From Halobacteriales archaeon QS_4_69_225 (lineage in GTDB: Archaea > Halobacteriota > Halobacteria > Halobacteriales > Haloarculaceae), in assembly GCA_003020965.1 (NCBI GenBank), contig PXRL01000028.1, positions 1 through 64,000 of the forward strand: DNA of 64,000 nt, read 5' to 3'. Each line of letters starts with the position of its first letter. Position 1 is the first letter of the stretch. Below the pieces are notes generated by a model. It searched no databases and was not told the DNA's origin. It saw only the letters and a program-made list of their open reading frames with translations. This document shows, one piece after another, positions 43,523-51,807 of the stretch. Position numbers and translations under genes: made by a program.

Positions 43523-45415
43523 TCAGTCGTCGCCCGGTTCTACCGCCCTGCCGCCGGTCCTGTCGCGGACCGTCGAGATGTTGTCGTAGCCCTTCTTGAC
43601 GAGGGCGAGCGCGAGTCCGATGAGGACGAGCGCCAGCACGATGCGGATCGAGGCGGAGATCAGGTCGCCCGTGGTCTCGGCGCCGCCCTGGAGGATGTCC
43701 TGATACAGGTTCTCGTAGAGAGCGAGCCACCCGAGCCCGAGGATGGTGATGGTGACCATGATGGCCATGGGGACGCCCGTCGAGTACAGTTGCTTGCCGT
43801 CGTCCCAGTTGGCGAGCCAGACGGTGGCGGTCAGAAGCGCCAGAGCCGCGAGCAGCTGGTTGGCGCCGCCGAACAGCGCCCACAGCGTCAGCCACTCGCC
43901 GGAGATGACGAGCAGGTAGGCGGGAACCGCCTGGATGAGGGGGTTGGTGTAGCGGCCGCGGCCGAGTTCCGCGAGCGCCGAGCGGAGGCCGCCGCCGACG
44001 GCGAGCCCCGAGGAGGTCTGACCGGCCGGCAGGCCGACGATCTCCTCCATCATGTACCGACCCAGACGGACGGCGGTGTCCGTCGAGGTCAGGAGGAAGC
44101 TCACCAGTACCAGCGCCATGAACGGCGCGCCGTAGGCCTGGGGGATGCCGAGGCTGGTGAGGATGATGCCGCCGCCGGAGGCGAAGTTCGGCAGCGCGCG
44201 ACCGATACCGCCGCCGGTGGTGGTGCCCGCGACGGCCAGCGTGATGAGCGCGACCGACGCCAGCAGTCCCTCGCCGAGCATCCCGCCGTAACCGATGAGC
44301 CGGGCGTCGGTTTCCTTGTCGAGTTGCTTCGCGGTCGTGCCGGAGGAGACCAGCGAGTGGAAGCCGCTGATGGTCCCGCAGGCGATGGTGATGAAAAGCA
44401 ACGGGAATAGCGGTGCCAACGTCCCCTCGACGCCCCAGAAGCCCTGGAAGGCGCCGAGCGAGTCGGCGATGACGAGCGGTTCCGCGGCGGTGCCCAACAG
44501 CGTGCCGACGATGACCGCCAGCAGCGCTCCGCCGACGCCCGTGTACAGCAGGAACGACGAGAGGTAGTCCCGCGGCTGGAGCAGCACCCACACCGGCAGC
44601 GCACTGGCGATGCCGGCGTACAGCATCACGACCGGAATCCACGCCGCGGTGTTCGGCACGAGAAGCGCCTCGGGGTCTATCACCGCACCCGGTATCCATT
44701 CCCCGCTGCCGAGGCCGAGCATCTCGGCGACGACGATGGTCCCGGCCGGGTAGCCGGCGCCGTCGCCGACGTACGGGAACAGCGCCATCGGGTACTGGAT
44801 GCCGACCCAGACGGCGGCGAACACGCCCGCGACGAACAGCGCCGTTCCCGGCAGGAACGGCCCGTTCAGTTGGTAGAGGTAGACGCCGAAGACGAACGCC
44901 AAGGCGATGTAGATGAGACTGGCCGTCGTCACCTGCGGGAAGGCGTTGAACACGATGGAGACGACCAGCGCGAACACCGCCACCACGAGGATGATCGTCA
45001 GGAACGCGAACCACAGCAGCATGTTCTTGCCGCCCTCGCCGATGTACTCGCCGATGATGTAGCCGATGGACTTGCCGTCGTGGCGGAGCGACCCCGAAAG
45101 CGAGACGAAGTCGTGGACGCTGCCCATCAGCGGGTTGCCGACGGCGACCCACAGCAGCGCGGGCAGCCACCCCCACACCGCCCCCGCCGTGATCGGCCCG
45201 ACGATCGGTGCGCCCCCGGCGATGCTGGAGTAGTGGTGTCCCAGCAGAACCGGCTTCTTCGACGGGATGTACTCCTGTCCGTCCTCGTACTTGTGCGCCG
45301 GCGTCTCCGTCTCCTCGTCGAGTTCGAGGAACCGTGCGAGATACCTCGAGTAGCCCACGTATCCCGCCGTGAACGTCACTAGCACCGCCAGCACGATCCA
45401 GATGACCCGTACCAT
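43523..45415 (-). CDS. cstA: Carbon starvation protein CstA, peptide/pyruvate transporter
   Basis: A 630-residue polytopic membrane protein of the CstA/BtsT family. Characteristic: VLLGHHYSSIAGGAPIVGPI near residue 55, the FHSLVSSGTTAKQLDKE stretch near 350 and AYGAPFMALVLVSFLLTSTD, with about 16 transmembrane helices. Bacterial relatives import peptides or pyruvate during carbon shortage. A TATA-like AAACTATAAC at 45451-45460 (minus) sits 36-45 nt before the ATG. The gene lies near the glyoxylate shunt, which would also serve growth on poor carbon sources, though they are not one operon. Confidence 0.93.
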   Translation of the reverse strand: MVRVIWIVLAVLVTFTAGYVGYSRYLARFLELDEETETPAHKYEDGQEYIPSKKPVLLGHHYSSIAGGAPIVGPITAGAVWGWLPALLWVAVGNPLMGSVHDFVSLSGSLRHDGKSIGYIIGEYIGEGGKNMLLWFAFLTIILVVAVFALVVSIVFNAFPQVTTASLIYIALAFVFGVYLYQLNGPFLPGTALFVAGVFAAVWVGIQYPMALFPYVGDGAGYPAGTIVVAEMLGLGSGEWIPGAVIDPEALLVPNTAAWIPVVMLYAGIASALPVWVLLQPRDYLSSFLLYTGVGGALLAVIVGTLLGTAAEPLVIADSLGAFQGFWGVEGTLAPLFPLLFITIACGTISGFHSLVSSGTTAKQLDKETDARLIGYGGMLGEGLLASVALITLAVAGTTTGGGIGRALPNFASGGGIILTSLGIPQAYGAPFMALVLVSFLLTSTDTAVRLGRYMMEEIVGLPAGQTSSGLAVGGGLRSALAELGRGRYTNPLIQAVPAYLLVISGEWLTLWALFGGANQLLAALALLTATVWLANWDDGKQLYSTGVPMAIMVTITILGLGWLALYENLYQDILQGGAETTGDLISASIRIVLALVLIGLALALVKKGYDNISTVRDRTGGRAVEPGDD

Positions 45416-45450
45416 GTGTGTGCTCAGTTCCCAAACATAGCCGACGCGTT

Positions 45451-45460
45451 GTTATAGTTT
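45451..45460 (-). promoter_or_regulatory. TATA box of cstA
   Basis: AAACTATAAC on the minus strand, 36-45 nt upstream of the cstA ATG, within a locally AT-rich 50-bp stretch. Confidence 0.5.
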
Positions 45461-45573
45461 TCTTTGGCGTATTTTACGTGATCCTTCGAGGACGCATCGG
45501 ACCCGGTTCCGTGCCGGCGCCCCGGTTGTCGAGCCGATCCGGCGTTCGATCGCTCCGGTCGCGGTCGGCGGAC

Positions 45574-46548
45574 TCAGACGACGGTCGGCGCCTCGGCGTC
45601 GGTTTCGAGGGCCAGTTCCGTGGCGACCTCCGCCAGGAGGTCGCCCCTGATTTCGGCGGTCCGGCTCTCGATCTCGGCGACGAGCGGCGGGTCGAGGCTC
45701 GTCCGGACCTCCTCAAGGCGCTCCCGCTCGGTGGCGACCCGCTCTCGGAGGTAGCGTGCGCCGCGGCCCGTCTCGTCGGGGTCGGGGTCGGGGGTGAGCC
45801 TGTTGGCGACGAGGCCGCGGACCGACAGCTCCCGTTCGCGCAGCTCCGCGACCGCGCGGGCGGTCTCGTCGACCGACAGCCGGTCGGGGGTGAGCACGAG
45901 CAGGAAGGCGGCGTCCTCCCGAAGGGCACGGCCGGCGAACTCGAAGAACTCCTTGCGGCCCTGCAGCCGGGCCAGCACGGGGTCGCCGTCCATCACCCGC
46001 CGCGGTTCGTTGCTGCCGACGGCGGCCTTCTCGAAGAGGTCGATGCTCTTTCGACGTTTATGCATCAGCCGCTCGATCCACCCCTCGAGGAACTCCGACA
46101 GTCCCAACAGTCGGAGCGTGCCGCCGGTCGGGGCGGTGTCGAAGACGACCCGGTCGTAGGCGTCGGCCCCGCGCATCACGTCGACGAACCGGTCGAACAG
46201 CGCCGACTCGTAGGCGCCCGGCGTCCGGTGGGCCATCTCCAGCTGCTGGTTGATCTCGTTGATCATCGCCGCCGACACCTGCTCGGAGAGGTCGTTCCGG
46301 ATGCCGTCGAGGTGCCGCTGGACCTCCGTGTCGGGGTCGATCTCCATCGCCTCGAGACCGTCGACGCCCCCGACCGGCGCCGGGTCGTCGTCGAACGACC
46401 GGTCGAAGACGTCCGACACCGAGTGGGCGGGATCCGTCGAGACGACGAGCGTCTCCAGGCCCGCCCGCGCGGACTTCACGCCGTAGGCACAGGAGACGGT
46501 CGTCTTGCCGACGCCGCCTTTGCCGCCGAAGAAGACGAACGGCTCCAT
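45574..46548 (-). CDS. arsA: ArsA/Get3-family ATPase
   Basis: A 324-residue deviant-Walker P-loop ATPase. P-loop GGKGGVGKTT at residues 8-17, switch I VVSTDPAHSVSDVF, switch II VVFDTAPTGGTLRLL, and the Get3-like stretch INEINQQLEMAHRTPGAYE. A single domain and no CxxC pair argue for a Get3/ArsA relative of the kind haloarchaea often encode, possibly chaperoning tail-anchored or membrane proteins; arsenite export is unlikely without arsB/arsD. It overlaps the upstream gene by one base (TGATG), so both are translated together. Confidence 0.88.
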   Translation of the reverse strand: MEPFVFFGGKGGVGKTTVSCAYGVKSARAGLETLVVSTDPAHSVSDVFDRSFDDDPAPVGGVDGLEAMEIDPDTEVQRHLDGIRNDLSEQVSAAMINEINQQLEMAHRTPGAYESALFDRFVDVMRGADAYDRVVFDTAPTGGTLRLLGLSEFLEGWIERLMHKRRKSIDLFEKAAVGSNEPRRVMDGDPVLARLQGRKEFFEFAGRALREDAAFLLVLTPDRLSVDETARAVAELRERELSVRGLVANRLTPDPDPDETGRGARYLRERVATERERLEEVRTSLDPPLVAEIESRTAEIRGDLLAEVATELALETDAEAPTVV

Positions 46549-46844
46549 CAGAAGTGGTACTGCTGGCCCTTGCGCTCGATGTAGGAGTCGCGGTCCCACA
46601 GCCGCCGTTCCCAGGCCTCGAAGCCGTCCTCCAGGTACGGCAGCAGTTCGGCGGTGTAGTACGACACCGGCGAGGGGATGCCGAAGGCGTCCGGAAAGCA
46701 GGCCAGCATGAACGCGTCTTCGGTGTCCTCGGCTTCCTTCTCGATCTTCTCGTAGGCCGGGTGGGTCACCATGCCGTGGTAGAGCCCCCGGGCCCACTCG
46801 ACGAGCGTCCGCCGGAACCGCTCGATTCTGTCGGCCAGTTCCAT
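46548..46844 (-). CDS. Conserved small protein upstream of arsA
   Basis: A 98-residue protein, MELADRIERFRRTLVEWARG through YEKIEKEAEDTEDAFMLACF to RDSYIERKGQQYHF. Mostly helical, no known motif. It is translationally coupled to the ArsA-like ATPase by a one-base overlap, so it may be a partner or adaptor of it. It is divergent from cobW, with GTTAAAAAC near 46872-46880 between them as a candidate promoter element. Confidence 0.7.
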   Translation of the reverse strand: MELADRIERFRRTLVEWARGLYHGMVTHPAYEKIEKEAEDTEDAFMLACFPDAFGIPSPVSYYTAELLPYLEDGFEAWERRLWDRDSYIERKGQQYHF

Positions 46845-46940
46845 GTGCCGCACGACAACGTGATCCCCGGTTAAAAACTGTCGGGGACGACTCGCGGACC
46901 GCGGGCTCGGCTTCAAGTTCGCCGGGTCCCTGCACGACGC

Positions 46941-48140
46941 ATGGACGACGCCATCCCCGTCACGGTGCTGTCCGGGAGTCTGGGGGCGGGCAAGACGACG
47001 CTGACGAACCACCTGCTGTCGAACGCCGGCGACCGCGACGTCGCGGTCCTGGTCAACGACATGGGCGAGGTGAACGTCGACGCCGAGCTGGTCGCCGAGG
47101 GGTCGGAGCTCGACCCGGCCGGCGGCGTGACGGAGCTGTCGAACGGCTGCATCTGCTGTGAGCTGCAGGACGACCTCGAGGCGGCCGTCGTCCGGCTGGC
47201 CCGCGACCGCGAGTTCGACGCCCTCGTGGTGGAGTCGTCGGGCATCTCCGAGCCGGCACCCGTCGCGCGGCTGTTCGCGCTCGAGTCGCGGGTCGCCGCG
47301 CTGTACCGGGTCGACACCCTGGTGACCGTCGTCGACACCCGGCGGTTCCTCGACACGTTCGCCGGCGGCGAGCCCGACCGCCGCGGGGCGGCCGCCGCCC
47401 CGGACGGCGCCGACCGCCCCCTGTCGGATCTGCTGGTCGAGCAGGTCGAACTGTCGAACGTGGTCCTGCTGAACAAGGCCGACCGCTGTACGGACGCCGA
47501 ACTCGCCGAGGCCGAGGAGCTGGTCGGCGCCCTCCAGCCGGGCGCCGAGACGGTCCGGACGACGTTCTCGGCGGTCGACCCCGACCGGCTGTTCGACCGC
47601 GGGCTGTTCGACCCCGACGAGGCGGGCGACCTGCCGGGCTGGAAGCGCGCGCTGTCGGGGGCCGGCCACGGCGACGGCGACGACGACGACCACCACCACC
47701 CCGAGGAGACCTACGGCGTCTCGTCGTTCACCTTCCGTCGACGCCGGCCCTTCCACCCCGAGCGGTTCGCCGGGGTCCTGCGCGACCTGCCGCCGGGAGT
47801 CGTCCGTTCGAAGGGGACGGCCTGGGTCGCCGGCAACGACTGCCGCGTCGTCGTCGGCCACGCCGGCCCCTCGGTGCGGGCCGAGGCGACGGGTCCCTGG
47901 ATCGCGAGCCTTCCCGAGGTCGAGCGGGACCTCTACCGCTCGAACCGCCCCGACCTGGAGTGGCACGACGACCACGGCGACCGCCGGACGGAACTGGTGT
48001 TCATCGGCACCGACTACGAGCGGGCCGCACTCGAGACGGCGCTGGACGACGCGCTCGTCACCGACGACGAGAAGATCGAAGAACTTTCGGCGGAGCCGTT
48101 CCCGGACGAGCAGGGCGCCGAGACGGTGATCCGACGCTAA
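46941..48140 (+). CDS. CobW/COG0523-family GTPase, metal chaperone
   Basis: A 399-residue G3E GTPase. Walker A GSLGAGKT at residues 12-19, the signature CICC (in [14 protein letters not shown]), [19 protein letters not shown]-type base motif in [12 protein letters not shown], and a His/Asp-rich stretch [11 protein letters not shown] at about residue 245 that can bind Zn or Co. Such proteins deliver metals to enzymes. The C-terminal CobW-C domain includes [17 protein letters not shown]. It is convergent with the broken zinc-ribbon gene, overlapping its stop by 4 bp. Confidence 0.9.
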   Translation: MDDAIPVTVLSGSLGAGKTTLTNHLLSNAGDRDVAVLVNDMGEVNVDAELVAEGSELDPAGGVTELSNGCICCELQDDLEAAVVRLARDREFDALVVESSGISEPAPVARLFALESRVAALYRVDTLVTVVDTRRFLDTFAGGEPDRRGAAAAPDGADRPLSDLLVEQVELSNVVLLNKADRCTDAELAEAEELVGALQPGAETVRTTFSAVDPDRLFDRGLFDPDEAGDLPGWKRALSGAGHGDGDDDDHHHPEETYGVSSFTFRRRRPFHPERFAGVLRDLPPGVVRSKGTAWVAGNDCRVVVGHAGPSVRAEATGPWIASLPEVERDLYRSNRPDLEWHDDHGDRRTELVFIGTDYERAALETALDDALVTDDEKIEELSAEPFPDEQGAETVIRR

Positions 48141-48247
48141 CAGGCACAGGAGCGGCCGGAGGCCCGCTCGAACCGCATCTCCTCGCCGCAGTCCGGGCAC
48201 GTCTCGTCGCCCTCCAGGTCGACGTCCCGGATGCGGACGTCGCAGTC
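48137..48247 (-). pseudogene. 3' fragment of a zinc-ribbon gene split by an IS element
   Basis: Encodes the C-terminal 36 residues, DCDVRIRDVDLEGDETCPDC then [16 protein letters not shown]. Joined to the fragment at 49874-49969 it restores a 68-residue protein in frame, with the Cys pairs CDDC and CPDC forming a zinc ribbon. The insertion separates the two Asp codons of CDDC. The stop overlaps the end of cobW. Confidence 0.85.
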
Positions 48248-48420
48248 TTGACATCCTCCCACGGCTGAAGCCATGGGATTCCTCCGGTGGGGATGTTGGC
48301 TACGTGGCACCCACGGAGGCAAGTTTCCCGTCGCTGGTACTCCGGTTTGTGCGCTTCTCATTGGGACTGGCCCTCTCGGGAGAGTCTGGTAGCTCCGACC
48401 AGTTGTGGTCGTCCCACTTG
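48248..48420 (-). ncRNA. Predicted omega (guide) RNA of TnpB
   Basis: By analogy with characterised IS200/IS605 elements, the scaffold RNA covers the 3' end of tnpB and the right-end hairpin, with the guide beginning just outside the element after GTCAA: GACTGCGACGTCCGC..., which is host gene sequence. The 5' boundary is a guess; no direct sequence proof of transcription. Confidence 0.5.
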
Positions 48421-49628
48421 AGACGCACGGGCCGTGCCATCGACCCGACTTCTTCGCCAGCCTGTTGTTCGAGGAACGTCTGAGATGCACAGAGGTCGGC
48501 GTGGGCTTCGTGACCGCACGGACACCTGAACAAGTCGCCGTCTCGGTCGGTGTTGTCCTGTTCGCCACACGCCGGACACGTTCGGGTTGTGTCGGCTTCT
48601 GACTTCACCTCGATGGTGACACCGTATTCCTCGGCGGTGTACGAGAGGCGCTCGATGAACGTCCGAAACGCCCAAAACTGATGAGTCTTGGCGTTCACCT
48701 CGGCGCACCAGTGCGTCGAGAGAACGTCCGTGAGGTCGCCTACGTATACCGTGGCGACACCTTCGGCGTAGAGCCGTTGCATCAAGTCTCGAGCCAGTGC
48801 ATCTTGTGCGTGGTCGCGCCGCCGCGTCCGTTTGCGATACAGCCGCCGTATCCGGTGACTACTATATCGACCCTCGCGGAGTTTGGACTGCAAGCGGGCG
48901 ATTTTGTCGGTCGTCTCGCGGAAGCGGTCGAACAGGTCCCGGCCTTTGTACAGATATTGCTGGCCGGTCGTGGTGGTACAGGCGACAAGATTGTTCGCGC
49001 CCACGTCCAACGCGGCTGCTTCGGAAGCCAGTGGTGAATCCTGTTGAGAATCGGGTACGGTAACAGGTTGAAAGGCCCTGAACGTGTCGTCCATCTCGTC
49101 GTACTGTATCTCCAAGCGACCCTGTTCGCCGTCCCACTTCGGAGCGCCGCAGACTTCGAGGCGGAGGCGTCCGGTGTGGTCGTATCGGTTTTTCAACTCA
49201 CTACCGACCGGAATCTCCAGACGTGACCGCTCGCCGGTTTCGAGCGTGTACTGGTCGTTGCGGATGTAGGTCCGCAACTCACGGTCCTCGTCTTCGTTGC
49301 CCCAGTAGCCCGGTGGTGACGGTCGTTCATCGCGTTCTCCATTCTCCCATTCTTTTCGAGCGGCGAAAAACGACCGCCACCCGGCGGAGTTCTTTCGGAT
49401 GACCTGTTGAGCGGTCGACGAACTGAGGACATCGACGTAGCGTTTGCGGTAGTCGGCAGTGCCCCACACGCTCTCGCCGTCGAAGAACTGCTGGCGACGT
49501 TCGTAGTTCAGTTCATTCCACAAGCTGGCGGAGGCGTCCAACAAGTCGCGGAGCAGTTGCTCGTCCTCGGCGGAGAGTGGTCGCACTGCGAACGTGTTGG
49601 TTCGCCTCACGACAACAGACATTTGCAT
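48300..49628 (-). CDS. tnpB: TnpB, RNA-guided nuclease of an IS1341-type element
   Basis: A 442-residue TnpB (start [13 protein letters not shown]; an in-frame ATG 27 nt upstream and one 6 nt downstream are alternatives). The RuvC-like catalytic triad is intact: Asp in [12 protein letters not shown], Glu in [15 protein letters not shown] and Asp in [13 protein letters not shown]. The zinc ribbon between them has CPACG and CPCGH. No stop or frameshift interrupts it, so the nuclease should be active. In other elements TnpB cuts donor joints next to a target-adjacent motif and so helps to keep the element. Confidence 0.92.
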   Translation of the reverse strand: MQMSVVVRRTNTFAVRPLSAEDEQLLRDLLDASASLWNELNYERRQQFFDGESVWGTADYRKRYVDVLSSSTAQQVIRKNSAGWRSFFAARKEWENGERDERPSPPGYWGNEDEDRELRTYIRNDQYTLETGERSRLEIPVGSELKNRYDHTGRLRLEVCGAPKWDGEQGRLEIQYDEMDDTFRAFQPVTVPDSQQDSPLASEAAALDVGANNLVACTTTTGQQYLYKGRDLFDRFRETTDKIARLQSKLREGRYSSHRIRRLYRKRTRRRDHAQDALARDLMQRLYAEGVATVYVGDLTDVLSTHWCAEVNAKTHQFWAFRTFIERLSYTAEEYGVTIEVKSEADTTRTCPACGEQDNTDRDGDLFRCPCGHEAHADLCASQTFLEQQAGEEVGSMARPVRLKWDDHNWSELPDSPERASPNEKRTNRSTSDGKLASVGAT

Positions 49629-49660
49629 TCCCACGTCTGAATGTCTTTCGGACACAGACG

Positions 49661-49804
49661 ATGCGACCGAACATCGACATCTCGCACACGTTGAACGGGC
49701 GCGTGAAAGACTACGCCGAACAGCAGGACGTGACCCTCGAAGAAGCCTATCGGGAGGTTATCGAAGCGGGGTTGGAAGCGGTGGAACATTCAGACGAGCA
49801 ATAG
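49661..49804 (+). CDS. Small ribbon-helix-helix-like protein inside the TnpB element
   Basis: 47 residues: [20 protein letters not shown] then [20 protein letters not shown] plus VEHSDEQ. A short N-terminal strand (NIDISHTL) followed by two helices matches the RHH fold of Arc/CopG regulators. It is divergent from tnpB, the two starts being about 32 bp apart, so it could bind and repress the shared promoter. I recall similar small genes next to haloarchaeal tnpB, which suggests a stable association, but cannot check it here. Confidence 0.7.
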   Translation: MRPNIDISHTLNGRVKDYAEQQDVTLEEAYREVIEAGLEAVEHSDEQ

Positions 49805-49873
49805 CGCGTGGACTGGCGGGCCGTGTTGTCGCTCACACCCACCCGTGAACGGGTGGGCTTCCGCTTGCTACGT

Positions 49874-49969
49874 GTCACACCAGTAAGCGCCCTTCGAGCC
49901 GTCGTCCGGCCGCGATTTCGTCGACGACTGGACGGTGAGTGCCTCCGTGATGCTGTCGAGAATGCTCAT
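49874..49969 (-). pseudogene. 5' fragment of the zinc-ribbon gene split by the IS element
   Basis: Encodes MSILDSITEALTVQSSTKSR then PDDGSKGAYWCD, the first 32 residues of the interrupted gene. In the present sequence, translation continues only Thr-stop into the element. Exactly 32 codons here plus 36 codons and a stop at 48137-48247 give an intact frame. Confidence 0.85.
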
Positions 49970-50034
49970 ACCGTGGTAGAGCGTGATACACGGGTAATCG
50001 TGTCGTGGGTGTGTCCGTCCCCCACACAGCCGGG

Positions 50035-50451
50035 TCAGCCGACGGACGCCGCCAGCTCCTCGGCGGCCCGCCGGAGCTCCCCGCGGCGCTTCCAGGCGGC
50101 GACGCGGTCGGCGAGCGGCAGCGGCAGGTTCAACGACACCGACGACCGCAGCCGCAGCCGCGAGCCGTTGGCCTCGTCGGTGACGGTCACCTCGGTTTCG
50201 AGGCGGTCGAACGGCCCGACCTCCCCCTCGGCGGTGTACCGGAGGCCGTCCTCGAGGGACTCGAACCGCAGCGGCACCGACATCCCGGGACCGACGGCCG
50301 TGACCACGACCCCCGTCTCCGTCTCCTCGACGGCGTCGACGGTGAACGTCCCCTCGGCGGCGACGACCGACTCCGGCGAGAGGGTCCGCCGGACCGCCCT
50401 CGGGTGTGCCAGCACGAACCGGGAGGCCTCGACCTCGCGCACGGCGGCCAC
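50035..50451 (-). CDS. SRPBCC-fold protein (polyketide cyclase/CoxG-like)
   Basis: A 138-residue helix-grip protein. MAAVREVEASRFVLAHPRAV then RRTLSPESVVAAEGTFTVDA, central antiparallel strands (VVVTAVGPGMSVPLRFE, LRYTAEGEVGPFDRLETEVTV) and a long C-terminal helix (LPLADRVAAWKRRGELRRAA) fit the START/SRPBCC superfamily, which binds hydrophobic ligands. Ligand unknown. Confidence 0.75.
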   Translation of the reverse strand: MAAVREVEASRFVLAHPRAVRRTLSPESVVAAEGTFTVDAVEETETGVVVTAVGPGMSVPLRFESLEDGLRYTAEGEVGPFDRLETEVTVTDEANGSRLRLRSSVSLNLPLPLADRVAAWKRRGELRRAAEELAASVG

Positions 50452-50531
50452 CAGGATCGGCGGCTACTAATCCTCCCGGTTCAGGCGCCGACCGATCTCG
50501 ACCGGCCGGGGCGGGATCGGCCCGGTTCCGT

Positions 50532-50843
50532 TCAGAGCAGCGGCACCGACAGCGCGAGGAGGATGACGCCGAACGCGACCGCGACGTAGATGAGACGTCG
50601 GAACCGCAGCTCCGCCGGAACGTCCACCCACGGGGGGGAGGCAACCCACACCAGCCGGTGGTAGGCGAACGCGGAGACGGCAACGGCGGCGGCCGTCGCG
50701 ACGGCCAGCGACGTCCGGACCGACAGCCCGTAGGCGAGGCCGTAGAGCGGCCCCGCCGAGAACAGGAGCATCACCGACAGTCCCGCGGAGACGAGAAACG
50801 GCACCGGGTCCACCGGCTCCCCGTTACGGTTCCGGACGGCCAT
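50532..50843 (-). CDS. Small membrane protein, function unknown
   Basis: 103 residues from MAVRNRNGEPVDPVPFLVSA with three hydrophobic helices: LSVMLLFSAGPLYGLAYGL, SLAVATAAAVAVSAFAYHRL and IYVAVAFGVILLALSVPLL. ATG 50843 is chosen because a CAT lies there directly before the first hydrophobic stretch; the ORF extension upstream overlaps the divergent promoter. I do not recognise the family. Confidence 0.7.
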   Translation of the reverse strand: MAVRNRNGEPVDPVPFLVSAGLSVMLLFSAGPLYGLAYGLSVRTSLAVATAAAVAVSAFAYHRLVWVASPPWVDVPAELRFRRLIYVAVAFGVILLALSVPLL

Positions 50844-50901
50844 ACCGACCGTCGGGCCCGGCCCGACAAAAGCTAAGGGGGCGCGGCCACCGTTCGAACG
50901 C

Positions 50902-51114
50902 ATGGACGACGCCGACGGGTTCGACGCCGGCGCCAGCGGGACGCGGGGTGACCCGCGCGTGCTCGTCGCTATGAACGTCGTCCTCTCGACGGCGTTCGCG
51001 GCGACGGTGGTGTGGGGGTTGAGCTACGTCGGCAGCGTCGAGTTCACGCTCGTCAACGTCGCCACCGGCGCGATCCTGCTCGCCGCCGTCTCCTACGCGG
51101 TGTCGACGAGATAG
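50902..51114 (+). CDS. Two-helix haloarchaeal membrane protein (DUF8107-like)
   Basis: 70 residues: an acidic start (MDDADGFDAGASGTRGD), then PRVLVAMNVVLSTAFAATVV (helix 1) and FTLVNVATGAILLAAVSYAV (helix 2). The PRVLVAMNVVLS block is typical of a small haloarchaeal family of unknown function. Divergent from the gene at 50532-50843. Confidence 0.75.
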   Translation: MDDADGFDAGASGTRGDPRVLVAMNVVLSTAFAATVVWGLSYVGSVEFTLVNVATGAILLAAVSYAVSTR

Positions 51115-51121
51115 CGGCCGG

Positions 51122-51358
51122 TCAGCCGCTGAGTACCCACGCGGTGCCGCACTCCTCGCAGACGGCCTTCGCCCACGAGAGTCCGGAGTTCTTCGTCAAC
51201 GCGCCGTCGCCGCACTCCGGACACGACGGCTCGTCGAGGGCGTCGATATTGGCGTTGGCCAGCAGGATGGCGTGCTGCTTCCGGTACCGCTCGAGCGTCT
51301 CCTCGACGACTTCGACCCGCTGTTCGACCCGTTCGAGTCGCTCCTCGAGATCGTCCAT
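51122..51358 (-). CDS. Coiled-coil zinc-ribbon protein
   Basis: 78 residues. The first ~40 form a coiled coil (MDDLEERLERVEQRVEVVEE then TLERYRKQHAILL), and the C-terminal half is a zinc ribbon with CPECGDG and CEECGTAW. Such proteins may bind nucleic acid as dimers; the role is unknown. It ends 8 bp from the convergent gene at 50902. Confidence 0.75.
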   Translation of the reverse strand: MDDLEERLERVEQRVEVVEETLERYRKQHAILLANANIDALDEPSCPECGDGALTKNSGLSWAKAVCEECGTAWVLSG

Positions 51359-51807
51359 ACACGTACGATGTGGCTGCCGTTACAAACCCGTTCCGCCGCC
51401 CGGACCGATAGTATTCAGTGGGAAAGAAGTAGCGTACTTCGGCGGTGACGGTGGCGTGTTCGAACGCCCCCTCTCGCCGCGGGCTGTGGCTCGTTGCGCT
51501 CGCTCGGCCTCGCAACGCGCGGCCTGCGGCCGTGTGTGCGTCGCCTACCCCGGCGAGCGGTCGGCCCCGTTCGAGGTCCCACTCGACGCCGGCCGATCGG
51601 CCAGCTCTCGCGTAACCGAACACGGCCCCTGGACCTTCGGCGGCGCCCCCGATCCCCCCGGAGGCAAGCGGATCGCGCGTCGGTCAGCTAATATTTAACG
51701 GTCGCCAGCCCGAACGTTGGGGTAGATGCCCGCGACGGAGCGAGGTACCACACGCGCTCGAGGGTCGACCGACCGACGCGACCCTGCCGGAGACCTGGAG
51801 CGCGGCG
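51359..51807. other. Gap with GC-rich repeat-like block and a promoter
   Basis: 51455-51600 has a word order reminiscent of the 120-bp repeat family (CTCGCCGCGGGCTGTGGCTC, GTTGCGCTCGC, GCGTCGCC, CCGGCGAGCG) but is too diverged to include with certainty. GCTAATATTTAACGG at 51687-51701 is a strong TATA-like site, with a potential transcript start near the ATG at 51726. The body frame of the next gene is open without an ATG from about 51727, so the N-terminus of that gene may be frameshifted here. Confidence 0.4.

Larger units (their letters stand above)
48248..49873 (-). mobile_element. tnpB-only IS200/IS605-type element (IS1341-like), complete
   Basis: A 1626-bp element inserted in a zinc-ribbon gene. 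The right end (48248 side) is the hairpin CCCATGGCTTCAGCCGTGGG followed by AGGATGTCAA; the left end (49873 side) begins ACGTAGC and includes the CCCACCCGTTCACGGGTGGG hairpin. The flank at the left end is ...GTGTGAC. Right-end cleavage at TCAA and a left target like TNAC agree with the IS608 mode of single-strand transposition. No tnpA is present, so movement needs a TnpA in trans. No target duplication is seen, as expected for this family. It encodes TnpB and a small divergent RHH-like protein. Confidence 0.88.

Noticed and set aside
45574-46548. Arsenite resistance operon
   Set aside because: The ATPase has ArsA/Get3 features, but no arsB, arsC, arsD or arsR lies near. A Get3-like role is more likely.
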